Assembly: GCF_001528745.1 (NCBI RefSeq)
Contig: NZ_BCNS01000175.1
Coordinates: 1-64,000, forward strand
Direction of reading: 5' to 3'
Source of the DNA: Marinobacterium profundum
Lineage (GTDB): Bacteria > Pseudomonadota > Gammaproteobacteria > Pseudomonadales > Balneatricaceae
Length of the DNA stretch: 64,000 nucleotides
Position numbers and translations under genes: made by a program. Positions 9,264 through 18,718 of this stretch are shown here, piece after piece. Numbering within the stretch: position 1 is the stretch's first letter; every line of letters begins with the position of its first letter. Below the pieces are notes generated by a model that saw only the letters and a list, made by a program, of their open reading frames with translations, was not told where the DNA came from and ran no database searches.

Positions 9264-10256
9264 ATGCAGACACGGACACAGATCTGTATCACGGTTGATA
9301 CTGAATTCAGCATTGCAGGCCACTTTCAAGATCCAGCACGTTATGCCCCCTTGGCCGAGCCGGTCATCTATGGCGATAGCCGGAACAAACGGCAGGGTCT
9401 GTATTTTCTCCTCGACACCCTTGCCCGCTACGAGCTTACGGCCACCTTTTTTGTCGAGTGCGCCAACTACTTTTACTTCGGCGACGAACCGATGCGCAGC
9501 ATAGTGAAGCAGTTACAGCAAGCCAGCCAGGACATCCAGCTGCATATCCATCCGGTCTGGCTGAGCTTTGGCCAGAGCCGCGAGCCGTTCCCCCGCCACG
9601 ATAACTGTGACGGGCGCAGATACGAGGAGATAGTCCGCGTCATCACCGTCTGCGCCGATATCTTTGAGCGCTGGGCCGGCCATCGCCCACTGGCGCTGCG
9701 CACTGGCAGCCTGCGCACCGATTACAACGTCTACCGTGCCATGGCTGAAGTCGGTATCCCCATGGCATCCAATATAGCCCTAGGCATTTTCCAGCCTGTC
9801 GAGCCAGAGCTGCAACTGGACTCCGGTCGTCGTCGAATACAGGGTGCCATGGAACTGCCGGTGTTTACCTACCGGGACAGAAACCTCTTTGGCGCTCACA
9901 AGAAGTCTCTGCAGATCACCAGCTGCTCCTGGCCGGAGATGCGGCATTTGCTTTGGGCCGCACGCAGAGCTGGCGTTGAACAGGTGATAATGCTGACCCA
10001 TCCGTTTGAATTCATCAAGAAGTCGGACTTCAGATACACCCGGGTGACACGTAACCGTGTCAACCAGAGTCGTCTGGAAAAATTGTGCCGGTTCATCAAC
10101 CAGTACGACCAGGACTTCGTCGCCGTCAATTTTACCGACCAGCGGGAAGCCTGGCTTGAATCGGAGCTGGAGCAACCATTCGTGCAGATCCCCTCGATAT
10201 TCAGTATCGGTCGCAAACTCCACAACCGGATCAACGATTGGGTATGGGTCTACTGA
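9264..10256 (+). CDS. Polysaccharide-deacetylase-like protein (NodB-like fold)
   Basis: A 330-residue protein with a CE4/NodB-like layout: VDTEF at residues 11-15 supplies the first acidic motif, ATFFVECANYF follows near 60-70, and the metal-ligand motif HIHP is at 94-97. It has no signal peptide, so it is probably cytoplasmic, unlike most CE4 deacetylases. I chose ATG 9264, two bases after the ligase stop; an upstream in-frame start at 9213 would overlap the ligase and adds a non-homologous leader. It may deacetylate a nucleotide- or lipid-linked sugar, perhaps exposing an amine for the neighbouring ligases, but this is inference. Confidence 0.8.
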   Translation: MQTRTQICITVDTEFSIAGHFQDPARYAPLAEPVIYGDSRNKRQGLYFLLDTLARYELTATFFVECANYFYFGDEPMRSIVKQLQQASQDIQLHIHPVWLSFGQSREPFPRHDNCDGRRYEEIVRVITVCADIFERWAGHRPLALRTGSLRTDYNVYRAMAEVGIPMASNIALGIFQPVEPELQLDSGRRRIQGAMELPVFTYRDRNLFGAHKKSLQITSCSWPEMRHLLWAARRAGVEQVIMLTHPFEFIKKSDFRYTRVTRNRVNQSRLEKLCRFINQYDQDFVAVNFTDQREAWLESELEQPFVQIPSIFSIGRKLHNRINDWVWVY

Positions 10257-10285
10257 CTCACACTAAAGGTTCGATATCCCCAGCT

Positions 10286-11506
10286 ATGAAAGATACGCAA
10301 GACAAAATCATTATTCTCGGCACCGATACCCAGATCGGCCTGTCTCTGATACGGGAGTTCGGTCGACGGAACTGTCACGTGGTCGCCATCGGCCGCTCGA
10401 AAGGTTCCATCGGGCTACGGTCTCGCTATGTGCAGGAGGGCTTTCTCTGGCCAAGGGGCACGGAAGCAGAGCAGATAGAATTTCTCAACCGGATCGCCAG
10501 AATCACAGGCGCCCGCTTCCTGCTTTGCGTGTCCGAGACTGATATTCTGTTTCTCAATCGTTGTCGCGACCGACTGGATGGATTGACACCACTGATTCCC
10601 AGTAAGGACACTATCGCCAGGGTGCTCGACAAGCAAGGTACCGCCTGCGTAGCAGCCGAAGCTGGCATCCTCTCGCCCGAAAGCCACACGATCAAAGACC
10701 TGACGGAACTTCCCACTCTCGCTCGCTCGCTCATATACCCGGTGATCTTGAAGTGGAGCAACCCCCACGAGGTGATGCAGGATAGCCAACGTCTCGGCCT
10801 TGCGATCGAAAAAATTATCTACTGCCACAACGCCGAGGAGCTGGCCAAGCAACTCAGGCGTTACGTGCCGCTGGGCCAGTTCCCGATGATTCAGGCCTAC
10901 TGTCCGGGTTACGGCTTGGGCCAGTTTTTCTTTATGCACAGGGGAAAGGCTCTGTTGCGCTTCCAACATAGGCGCATCCACGAATGGCCTCCCGAAGGCG
11001 GATTCTCGTCGCTCTGTGCAGGTGTACCATTGGAGCAACACCGTGCATTGCAGGATAAATCGATTGCCTTGTTACAAAAGCTCGATTGGGAAGGCCCTGC
11101 GATGGTGGAATACCGGTACGATGAACACAACGATCGCGCCGTGCTAATGGAGATCAATGGACGATTCTGGGGGAGCCTGCCACTTGCGTACCATTCCAAT
11201 GCCCCCTTTGGTTGGTACAGCTACCAGGTACTGGGCCTTGGAAAGGTGCCCTCGACACTTGAGCCGATGCGAGATGACATTCAGTGTCGCAACACCCTGA
11301 TCGAGCTCAAGCGCTTGCTTCGAATACTCTTTCAGCCGCACAAAATCAGGGACAAAAGCCTTAGGTTCAGCCCATTCAAGGAGGTAGTTGGTTTCATAGG
11401 CGGTTACTTCAATCCCAAGATGCGCTACTACATCTTCAGCCTGTCGGATCCCAAGCCCCTGCTGGCTGACTGGGCCGCAATAGCGCGCAAATTAATGCGC
11501 CGCTAA
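10286..11506 (+). CDS. ATP-grasp ligase
   Basis: An ATP-grasp protein of about 406 residues. The N-terminal Rossmann-like part reads IIILGTDTQIGLSLIREFG. ATP-grasp features are YPVILKWSNP (ATP lysine), MIQAYCPGYGLGQFF and GPAMVEYRYDEHNDRAVLMEINGRFWGSLPLA, containing the metal-binding E-x-N. The family joins a carboxylate to an amine or thiol through an acyl-phosphate. I prefer ATG 10286 (MKDTQDK), directly before the conserved region; ATG 10244 is also possible and would overlap the preceding gene. Domain order resembles the N-terminal half of the fusion protein at 31448-33718. It ends in a convergent four-base overlap with the phosphatase gene. Confidence 0.85.
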   Translation: MKDTQDKIIILGTDTQIGLSLIREFGRRNCHVVAIGRSKGSIGLRSRYVQEGFLWPRGTEAEQIEFLNRIARITGARFLLCVSETDILFLNRCRDRLDGLTPLIPSKDTIARVLDKQGTACVAAEAGILSPESHTIKDLTELPTLARSLIYPVILKWSNPHEVMQDSQRLGLAIEKIIYCHNAEELAKQLRRYVPLGQFPMIQAYCPGYGLGQFFFMHRGKALLRFQHRRIHEWPPEGGFSSLCAGVPLEQHRALQDKSIALLQKLDWEGPAMVEYRYDEHNDRAVLMEINGRFWGSLPLAYHSNAPFGWYSYQVLGLGKVPSTLEPMRDDIQCRNTLIELKRLLRILFQPHKIRDKSLRFSPFKEVVGFIGGYFNPKMRYYIFSLSDPKPLLADWAAIARKLMRR

Positions 11507-12084
11507 CTTACCTCCACCACCCGGGCAACCGGTCGGTGAGCCAGGTACTCTTCGATCAGGTTCTCAGTGGCATTCTCGATAATGGCATAACAGCAATTGA
11601 AGTAGGCTTTGCCGTGTATATGAGGATCATGGATATGCAGCCGTCTGGGCCGAGCCCAATGTCCAAGAAGCGCAATTTGCGCATTGCTTTTGCACAGCAT
11701 ACCTTGTAATCGGCGTGCGTGGCGCAACTCCATCACCAGCAACAAGTCAGTGTCCCGAATACTGAAATCGGCACTATCCGTGGTCAGGTGGGAACGCATG
11801 TCTACCCCTCGTTCAAGCGCCGTTTCCACTCCGAGGTCGAAAGCCGGCACACCGCTGGTGGTCGACAAGCCGAAACCTGCGCTGGGAATGCCATGAGAGC
11901 GTGCCACATATTCACCAAAAGGACTTCGGCAGATATTCCCGAGACAGACAAACACCAGCCGCTCTACCCTGGCGAAATCGACCTGCCGGTATTCCTCGTC
12001 CAAGCCCACACGAGCTCCCATCTCTGTGAGCAGCAGCCTCACAAGACCCTTTAAACTGGCAAAGTTGTCATGAATGTAGTTCAT
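11503..12084 (-). CDS. Low-molecular-weight protein tyrosine phosphatase (Wzb-like)
   Basis: A 193-residue protein with the C-x5-R-S signature as CLGNICRS (Cys47, Arg53) and a DP motif (HDPHIHG) near residue 163 that supplies the general acid. Members in exopolysaccharide loci remove phosphate from the Wzc-type tyrosine kinase (a kinase of this type is at 48771-49727) or from the initiating sugar transferase. The N-terminus carries about 40 residues before the phosphatase core, longer than in Wzb. It is transcribed against the upstream operon and overlaps the ATP-grasp gene stop by four bases. Confidence 0.88.
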   Translation of the reverse strand: MNYIHDNFASLKGLVRLLLTEMGARVGLDEEYRQVDFARVERLVFVCLGNICRSPFGEYVARSHGIPSAGFGLSTTSGVPAFDLGVETALERGVDMRSHLTTDSADFSIRDTDLLLVMELRHARRLQGMLCKSNAQIALLGHWARPRRLHIHDPHIHGKAYFNCCYAIIENATENLIEEYLAHRPVARVVEVS

Positions 12085-12559
12085 TACTGTTTTGGCTCTT
12101 TCGATTCAATATACCATTGTAGGATGGCCAAAGCAGAGCGTGCCCACCAGTCGATGGCTCATTGTTGAGTTATACCCTTTCGGGTCTCCCCCCTACAGCC
12201 ATATTAAAAAGCTAGGCCTCAATCAGAACATCCAAAGGCACTTCCTTCCCCGATCTAAAGGCCGAGCGGCCAGATAGGCTCATCGGGATTCCGGTACGAT
12301 GACGACTGTGACAAAAAGAACAGCTGGGGCAACATTGCCGACTGTTGAAATTTGACTCCACAAGCTTAGTCTGACTATCTACACCACGAATTCCGGGCGA
12401 TGGACCCCGACTCTTAACTAATTGAGAAAGTCCCGGAATACCGTCTCGGAAACACCCCGCTTACGAGTCAGAATTTGCCAGAGCTATGCGGTAATTCCAG
12501 TCTAGGCAACTACACTCTGCCATGGATACACAGAAGTAAGCATCTGGAGCATAAGCGGC
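12085..12559. other. Divergent intergenic region, 475 bases
   Basis: This region separates the leftward phosphatase gene from the rightward secreted kelch/beta-helix gene and should contain promoters for both. No coding content is convincing. No well-matched sigma-70 or sigma-54 promoter, riboswitch or terminator was recognised. A GG-N10-GC pattern near 12545 ends directly at the start codon and so cannot drive that gene. Confidence 0.4.
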
Positions 12560-14770
12560 ATGAGACACACTTTGCTCGGCGGCTGTGTGGTCTTCGTTCT
12601 ACTACTCGCAATGAAAATGGTTAGCAGTGACGAATTACATGGCCACAAGGCACAGCCAGCTCAGGACAGCGAGGTCCGAACCAGCAGAAACCTGGCCGAC
12701 TGCATGAAGATATTAAAGGACGTGAGCGGAGGCTGGTGTGAGCTCCGCGCAAGCGGGGATAAGCCCGGTATTGCCAATGTCTGGCCAGTCAAACAGCCTC
12801 GCATTCAACACTCAGTAGGACCCAAGGCCGTACTCATAGCCTGGAGCAGCGCCGCCTGGGATAGCGACGAGCAGACATTTTATTTCATGGGCGGCGGCGG
12901 ACACGATTACGGCGGCAACGAGGTCTACCGTTTTTCGTTAACGGACGGGACCTGGAAAAGGCTCACCAATCCAAGCCCTCTGGATCACTGGACAGGCTCA
13001 AAGCGCTCCTTTTGGATTCCCGATGTGCGCTCCGTACCGCCGGCCTCTTACATCAACGATGGACTCCTGTTCAACCGCGCGACCGGAACCATCATTTTGC
13101 TAGCCAGCCATCCAGCGAATGGGGCCAGAGTCATAGACGGAAACAATGCTACCCAAGACACCTTTTTGGACGATGGAAACAAACCCCACCAGTATGAATT
13201 CAATCCCTCGGAATCAGAAACCCGCAATGGCCTGGCCCCATTGAACTGGAGACGTATAGGTGACTATTACTGGCCCAAGGCCAGAAGTGTTCAGCTACCG
13301 GACGGCACGCTGATATTGGGCAGCCATGAACAGCTGTTTAAGGTTGACCAGAACAAGGACGGGCAATTGCAGGAGCCACAACTCTTCCATGATGATCACA
13401 AGAGTCGCGGAGGAAACGCTGTCTATGATTCACACCGAAAATGGATATGGAGCGTCTACTTGTACACCTTGGTTGCCGTCGACTCCTCCGGCAGAACTGT
13501 GCAGGACCTAAAGCTGCCGATGACAACCGCTAAGTCCTTGGCAATTGCTAAAGATGGCAGTCTTGTCATGTGGGATGGCACTACCCGCATTTTCATGCTC
13601 GATCCTGATGATCCATCTCCGGTATGGCGCACCATCAACTGGCTTGAGAATGGGCCTTACGGAGGCTCGCGAGCACGCGTGTACGACAAGTGGGTTCACT
13701 TGGGCAACAACTATTTTTCCGGTATTTCCAGTTACAACCACGGCCTTTGGATATACAAACACCCAACCGATCCAGAACTCGGCCGCCAGCTATCAGCTAT
13801 CAATATCCAGAAAATGATAGACCGGGCAGAAAAGCATTCGACATTAAAATTACCGGCGGGTCTTTACGCTTTTGGTCTGCGAATCGATAAACCCCTGACG
13901 TTGGATTTCGAGGGGGTGGAACTGATGGGAGTCTCCGGCGGGAAGGGGTTACTGAACATTATCTCCAACAACAACGAACCAGTCACAATACGTAACTTTG
14001 TAGGCAACGCCGACGTCGGTGCGGCGCAAACCGGTAATAGAGCAGGCATCCGCATAACCGGCATCAATTTCAATGTCAGCCTGGAAAACGTCTCGATTCG
14101 AAAAACCGCCCTCGGTGTCATGACTGACAACCGCGGCGGCAGCCTTTCTATCAAGGACAGTGTTTTTGAGGATATTGGCTACTACAAACGACAAGGCTTA
14201 AGCCACATCATTTATGCGGGCGCCATAGACTCCCTGGATATCACTAACTCCAGACTGCAAAGATCCTTGCATCTGGGTCACTTGCTAAAATCGCGCGCCA
14301 AAGCTACGACGATCACCGACAGTCTGTTACTGGGTTTACAAAGCAAGCACAGTCGTGTGATTGATCTTTCTTGCGGGGGCAGCCTCAAGGTGAACAATTC
14401 GGTACTGCAAAGCAGCTCACTGACCGACAATCAGGACCTGATTTCAGTCGGTGTGGAGCCACCAAAGAATTGCCGTCACGGTTTGCTGGATGGCAATATC
14501 GACATACGGAATAGCGTGATCGTCTTTGACCGGGAAACACCCGATGCCGACAACAACCGTTTGTTCACTTGGCGCACCGGCATCGAGCACCTCTCACTGA
14601 GCAACAACACTATTGTCAGCAAAGGCGCCAATAACCTGCTGAAACAGCCAATAGGTGATACCACCATCGAGATAGAGCCTCAACACAATTCCATGTTCAA
14701 AAGCCGTCAGGCGGCCGATTTGAATCCGATGCCGGACACACCGCCGAGATCCGGTTCATTGACCAGATAA
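12560..14770 (+). CDS. Secreted kelch-like / right-handed beta-helix protein
   Basis: A 736-residue protein with an N-terminal signal peptide (MRHTLLGGCVVFVLLLAMKM, then polar). Residues of about 90-400 have kelch or beta-propeller character: FYFMGGGGHDYGGNEVYRF, DGTWKRLTN and later FNRATGTIILLAS. From about 415 to 710 short repeated beta-strand units appear, with LTLDFEGVELMGVSG, ITNSRLQRSLHLGHLL and LKVNNSVLQSS, typical of parallel beta-helices that bind or cleave polysaccharides. The beta-helix tail resembles that of the large membrane protein at 19715 (NQDLISVGVE here, NHDLLSWGVE there). GGAG lies about 10 bases before the start. Probably periplasmic or surface; lyase, epimerase or binding roles are all possible. 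Confidence 0.75.
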   Translation: MRHTLLGGCVVFVLLLAMKMVSSDELHGHKAQPAQDSEVRTSRNLADCMKILKDVSGGWCELRASGDKPGIANVWPVKQPRIQHSVGPKAVLIAWSSAAWDSDEQTFYFMGGGGHDYGGNEVYRFSLTDGTWKRLTNPSPLDHWTGSKRSFWIPDVRSVPPASYINDGLLFNRATGTIILLASHPANGARVIDGNNATQDTFLDDGNKPHQYEFNPSESETRNGLAPLNWRRIGDYYWPKARSVQLPDGTLILGSHEQLFKVDQNKDGQLQEPQLFHDDHKSRGGNAVYDSHRKWIWSVYLYTLVAVDSSGRTVQDLKLPMTTAKSLAIAKDGSLVMWDGTTRIFMLDPDDPSPVWRTINWLENGPYGGSRARVYDKWVHLGNNYFSGISSYNHGLWIYKHPTDPELGRQLSAINIQKMIDRAEKHSTLKLPAGLYAFGLRIDKPLTLDFEGVELMGVSGGKGLLNIISNNNEPVTIRNFVGNADVGAAQTGNRAGIRITGINFNVSLENVSIRKTALGVMTDNRGGSLSIKDSVFEDIGYYKRQGLSHIIYAGAIDSLDITNSRLQRSLHLGHLLKSRAKATTITDSLLLGLQSKHSRVIDLSCGGSLKVNNSVLQSSSLTDNQDLISVGVEPPKNCRHGLLDGNIDIRNSVIVFDRETPDADNNRLFTWRTGIEHLSLSNNTIVSKGANNLLKQPIGDTTIEIEPQHNSMFKSRQAADLNPMPDTPPRSGSLTR

Positions 14771-14805
14771 CGACAACTCAGAGTCCTATGAGTAGAAGGT
14801 TTCCG

Positions 14806-15861
14806 ATGAACACACGTAGCTTGTTAACTCTAGTCATCAGCAGCTTGCTCTTAGGAAGTTTAGCCTTCGATAGCGGCCTGCAGTCCGCCACCAGGGAGTC
14901 GGCACTTTCCAAACTGGCTCATGATATGCAGCCGGGAGAGTGGGCTGAACTCAAGGCCAAACGCCCTCACAGGCTTATGCAAGTGTTTGTTGGTCATCGG
15001 GATTCGGGCAAGGAATTGTGGCATCACATTGCCGGCTGGACGGATGATGGTCAGTGGGATCCCAAAACCGGTCAGTTCCTGTTTATGGGTTTTCGCAAAC
15101 AGAACAAATTTATTGCCTACTCCGAGGACAGCAATGAATGGCGCGTCCTTCCCGGCCCCTTTGGCTGGAATACCCCGGAACCGGGCGCCTTTGAAGACAC
15201 CCGCAAGACAGGGTTCGGACACGTTTACGGGCGCAATGCACTGGATCCAGAGAACGGCATTTTCTATGTATCTTTCGCGGGCTACACCTATGCCTATAAT
15301 CTGCAGGATGGCACTTGGTCCCGAATCAGAGGGGGAAGCAAAATGAGTATCGAATACTTCCCCGGACTAGGTTTGTTGGCACACAAAAACCGTCCAGACA
15401 AAAGCAAAGAAAATTTTCCTCTTAACTTGCTTAGACCCCAGAGCGGCATCTGGGAGCCGTTTACTACTCTGCCCTTTTCCGGTTATCACTCCATTGCGCG
15501 TTACAACCCTAAACTGGATGAGATGATCTTTATCGCCGGCAACGACAGTCGAGCCGTGGTGACGCTTACGCGCAATGGTCAACTTAACCGGCAGAAAGAT
15601 CTGCCATTCGATATGACAATCCGGGATGGCCAGGTAGTGGTGGACCCCAACACCGGGCTCTATCTGATATTTATCCTAGACCCGCGCTCGCTGTATGAGT
15701 TCAACAGCCAAACAGACCAATACCGGCGCGTACATGACTTTCACCCCCCTTGGGGAACGTACGAGATGCCGGTTCCTGCCGCAATCCCCGAATTGGGGAT
15801 AATTCTATTTGTGGATGATAAAACATTGCTGTACAAACACAGGCCATCTAAAGACCAATAG
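14806..15861 (+). CDS. Secreted kelch-like protein
   Basis: A 351-residue protein with a signal peptide (MNTRSLLTLVISSLLLGSLAF). It contains propeller-like units: WDPKTGQFLFMGF, AYSEDSNEWRVLPG, LDPENGIFYVSFAGY, YAYNLQDGTWSRI and later YNPKLDEMIFIAG. I chose ATG 14806 rather than 14788 because AGAAGG (14794-14799) is six bases before it and it places the signal peptide at the N-terminus. It resembles the propeller part of the preceding protein but lacks the beta-helix, so the two may be related by duplication. They lie 35 bases apart and are likely cotranscribed; a strong terminator follows at 15966. No enzymatic residues could be assigned. Confidence 0.72.
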   Translation: MNTRSLLTLVISSLLLGSLAFDSGLQSATRESALSKLAHDMQPGEWAELKAKRPHRLMQVFVGHRDSGKELWHHIAGWTDDGQWDPKTGQFLFMGFRKQNKFIAYSEDSNEWRVLPGPFGWNTPEPGAFEDTRKTGFGHVYGRNALDPENGIFYVSFAGYTYAYNLQDGTWSRIRGGSKMSIEYFPGLGLLAHKNRPDKSKENFPLNLLRPQSGIWEPFTTLPFSGYHSIARYNPKLDEMIFIAGNDSRAVVTLTRNGQLNRQKDLPFDMTIRDGQVVVDPNTGLYLIFILDPRSLYEFNSQTDQYRRVHDFHPPWGTYEMPVPAAIPELGIILFVDDKTLLYKHRPSKDQ

Positions 15862-15965
15862 GAATGAATAGTAGTCTATTCAGTACATATTAGCGTTATA
15901 AACCCACCCGGCAAGCTACAGGAATGTAGCTAGTGAATAGTGGTTTTAAAAATAGGACATAAGAT

Positions 15966-15998
15966 GCCGCCTCTTTACCGAAAAGAGGCGGCTTTTCC
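15966..15998 (+). terminator. Rho-independent terminator
   Basis: An 11-bp perfect stem, GCCGCCTCTTT (15966-15976) with AAAGAGGCGGC (15982-15992), a five-base loop, then TTTT. It ends the kelch/beta-helix transcription unit and isolates it from the GT2 gene at 16195. Confidence 0.9.
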
Positions 15999-16113
15999 GC
16001 AGTAGGCCAGTGTTAAGCCCGACAGGCTATTAGGCCTTAATTGGATTGCCAATAACACCAAGGCATCAGCCGCCGCATGTGTATCGATTTTGGTGTTCTT
16101 GGAACTTTATCTT

Positions 16114-16129
16114 CTGTACTGTTGTACAG
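16114..16129. promoter_or_regulatory. LexA-box-like inverted repeat
   Basis: The sequence CTGTACTGTTGTACAG fits the gammaproteobacterial LexA operator form CTGT-N8-ACAG and has six-base perfect arms (CTGTAC, GTACAG). It lies 66 bases upstream of the chosen start of the GT2 gene, within a 333-base non-coding stretch (15862-16194) that otherwise holds only the terminator at 15966. About one such match is expected by chance in a window of this size, so SOS control is only a possibility. Confidence 0.3.
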
Positions 16130-16194
16130 TTGATATAGAAGGCCTCCGACAACCAGTTACAATCATTACACACGATTCAGGAAGAGATGACAGG

Positions 16195-17133
16195 ATGCAG
16201 AACGACCTTCCCTTAGTTTCGATCATCATTCCCGTGTACAACGGAGAGAAGTACATCGGGGAGTGCATTCAAAGCGTTATAAACCAAAGTTACCCCAACA
16301 AAGAGATTATCGTCACCGACGATGGCAGCACCGATCACTCACGTCAGGTGGTCGAGAGCTTTGGCGATCAAGTCATCTACCACTATCAGGACAACGCCGG
16401 CTCCGCTGTCGCCCGCAACACCGGTATCGCCAATGCCCGCGGGCGCTACATCGCTTTTAATGACGGTGATGATCTTTGGGCGCCCGAGCGCCTAATGCAA
16501 CAGGTACGTTTCCTTGAGCAACACCCGGACTACGGCGTGGCTACCGGCCGTTTTCAGCATGTAAACCAGCATTTCAAACTCGCTTCAGCCGTCGCTGTTG
16601 ATGACAGCAAGCCCCCAAAGGTCGACGAAACAATGTCCGGCTGGGTCTACCACACCCTGTTCGAGTGCTCCTGGTACCATATCATCGCCGCGCTGGTGCG
16701 TGCAGAGGTGTTAGAGCATGTCCGCTTCAACCCGGATTTTCGCCGCGGTCAGGATTATGATTTTTGGCTTCAATTGGCCCACCATACTCGCATCGCCCAA
16801 CTAGAAAACAACTACGCCTATTACCGCAAGAATCAGGAAAGCATTTCCCATCGTCCGCACCCGCGTAACTATCGTGCCGAAATCATGGAACACAATCTGC
16901 GCATCCACGGAACGAGCAGTCAGGATGGGCGGAATATCTCTCAGGAGCGACTGAACCAGCTTTTCCACATGGTCTGGTTTGAATATGGTTATGAGCTGTT
17001 TTTGGCCGGCTGGTATCGTCTCGCGTTGAGCTCTTTCAATATCGCGCGCCGCTGCTCACCGCTGCGCGCCGACAGTTATAAATTCATCGTTCGCTGTCTG
17101 CTCAACCTATACAAGGATCGATCGCCGACATGA
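16195..17133 (+). CDS. GT2-family glycosyltransferase
   Basis: A 312-residue GT-A fold glycosyltransferase: VSIIIPVYNGEKYIGE at residues 8-23, TDDGSTD near 41-47, NAGSAVARNTGIANARG near 67-83 and the metal-binding NDGDD near 90. ATG 16195 was chosen because AGGAAGAG lies just upstream and the conserved region begins at once; an upstream in-frame start at 16090 gives a cysteine-rich leader unlike the family. The stop overlaps the start of the DUF2264 gene (17130) by four bases, so the two are coupled. Confidence 0.88.
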   Translation: MQNDLPLVSIIIPVYNGEKYIGECIQSVINQSYPNKEIIVTDDGSTDHSRQVVESFGDQVIYHYQDNAGSAVARNTGIANARGRYIAFNDGDDLWAPERLMQQVRFLEQHPDYGVATGRFQHVNQHFKLASAVAVDDSKPPKVDETMSGWVYHTLFECSWYHIIAALVRAEVLEHVRFNPDFRRGQDYDFWLQLAHHTRIAQLENNYAYYRKNQESISHRPHPRNYRAEIMEHNLRIHGTSSQDGRNISQERLNQLFHMVWFEYGYELFLAGWYRLALSSFNIARRCSPLRADSYKFIVRCLLNLYKDRSPT

Positions 17134-18551
17134 TTAACGGTCAGGATCTCGCCCTGATCTTTCGGATGCAAAAACAACGCTGGCACCGCCGAGTCAACCG
17201 TCGTCCGAATTTCGACCAACAGGATGAAACGCTGGTAAGCGAGTTTCAGAATCATGCCTCCGTGCCGATGGATCGTCTTGAGCAGTTGCTGCGCTACTTC
17301 TGGAATGCACACCAACATTACCTCCACGTCTCGGGCACCCTCGCCTATTACCCTGGAGAAGGCAGCATTTATGGCGCGCGCAGTGACGCTATAGAGGGGG
17401 TAACGCGACTGCTACCGCTCTGGTCCGCCTACCGTTCAAGCCCCTATGCCGACCCCCAACTGCGCCAGGCAATGGACCAGCAGGTTGTATGCGCTCTTAG
17501 CAACGGCACCGATCCTATGCACCCCGGTTACTGGGGCGAGATCAATAGCAGAAGCACTCTGATTTGCGAAGCGGGAGATATTGCTTTGGCGTTATGGATG
17601 ATCCGCGACAGTCTCTGGACAACGTTTGACCATAACCAGCAACACAAAATACTGGCCTGGCTTCGACAAGTTGTGGGCAAGCAGACCGTCGATAACAATT
17701 GGCACCTGTTTGTGGTTCTCGTCGACAAGGTTTGCGAGTCGTTGGATACAGGACACTCGTTCAGGAGCGCCGACCGCTACCGGCGGATCAAATCATTCTA
17801 TCGCGGTAATGGCTGTTTTGCAGACGGCGAGCACGGAGCCATCGACCTCTACAATGCCTGGGCCTTCCAATACAGCCTGTACTGGCTCGACCAGATCGAT
17901 CCGGACTTTGACCGGACCTTCATACATCAAGCAGGTGATGATTTCTGCGCCTGGTACCAGTACCTGTTCACCGACCAAGGAGTGGTTCTGTTTGGTCGCA
18001 GTCTCTGCTATCGCATGGCGGCACCGTCCCCGTTGTTGATTGCCAGCGAATGGCATCCGCAGCGTTACCCTGCCGCAATGGCCCAGACAGCACTCGATAG
18101 CTGCTGGCGCTTTTTTATCGAAAACGGAGGCGTGCGCCTTGGCCGTCCAACTCAAGGGGTTTTTGACGACGACCCCGTCTGGCTGGATCCTTACAGCGGC
18201 CCGGCCAGTTCGTTCTGGGCAACTCGCTCGCTGGTTATTTATTACCACCAAACAGGCATTACCGACTGGCGTAAATTGGCGCCAGCCCCCCTCCCCAGCC
18301 AACAGCAAACAACCCGCTTGAGGGTGGAAGCCGCCGGATTAGAGTTAACCACTCAGCCCGAAAATCGCCGCTGTACGGTGACTTTTTATAATCAGCCTGA
18401 AGGGTTAATCGACGCGCCCCCCCAACAACAAAGTGCGCGCGAGTGGCTACGGCAATCGCTTTACGGTGTAGCCTGCCGCCCCTCCAACAACCTACTCAAG
18501 CAGGGAGTCCGGGAGTTTGACTCCTCACTGAGCATATATCGTCGACGTTGA
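17130..18551 (+). CDS. DUF2264-like alpha/alpha-toroid protein
   Basis: A 473-residue protein without a signal peptide. The segments GYWGEINSRSTLICEAGDIA, ALWMIRDSLW, ILAWLRQVVG and NNWHLFVVL match the DUF2264 family, which is thought from its helix pattern to adopt an alpha/alpha-barrel fold like several glycoside hydrolases and lyases. The function of the family is not established. It overlaps the GT2 gene by four bases and is followed by a 167-base gap with a weak GC-rich hairpin (18629-18652) and then a polysaccharide deacetylase gene. A role in modifying or trimming a glycan is plausible from context only. Confidence 0.7.
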   Translation: MINGQDLALIFRMQKQRWHRRVNRRPNFDQQDETLVSEFQNHASVPMDRLEQLLRYFWNAHQHYLHVSGTLAYYPGEGSIYGARSDAIEGVTRLLPLWSAYRSSPYADPQLRQAMDQQVVCALSNGTDPMHPGYWGEINSRSTLICEAGDIALALWMIRDSLWTTFDHNQQHKILAWLRQVVGKQTVDNNWHLFVVLVDKVCESLDTGHSFRSADRYRRIKSFYRGNGCFADGEHGAIDLYNAWAFQYSLYWLDQIDPDFDRTFIHQAGDDFCAWYQYLFTDQGVVLFGRSLCYRMAAPSPLLIASEWHPQRYPAAMAQTALDSCWRFFIENGGVRLGRPTQGVFDDDPVWLDPYSGPASSFWATRSLVIYYHQTGITDWRKLAPAPLPSQQQTTRLRVEAAGLELTTQPENRRCTVTFYNQPEGLIDAPPQQQSAREWLRQSLYGVACRPSNNLLKQGVREFDSSLSIYRRR

Positions 18552-18718
18552 GCACTGCCTGGAAAACTCCGGACGGGTTACGGACTAAATTAGATCACCT
18601 ATACTCAAGGTGCTTGTCGAACCAGACCGCCCCGAAACAAGCTAGACGGGGCCAGTTTTGAACGTCGGAGAGCTCGTGCGTACCGTCGTAGGATAGCCAG
18701 TAGACAAGGGATACGTTA

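Noticed and set aside
12540-12562. A GG-N10-GC pattern resembling a sigma-54 promoter before the kelch/beta-helix gene
   Set aside because: Its -12 element touches the start codon, so a transcript from it could not include the ribosome site.
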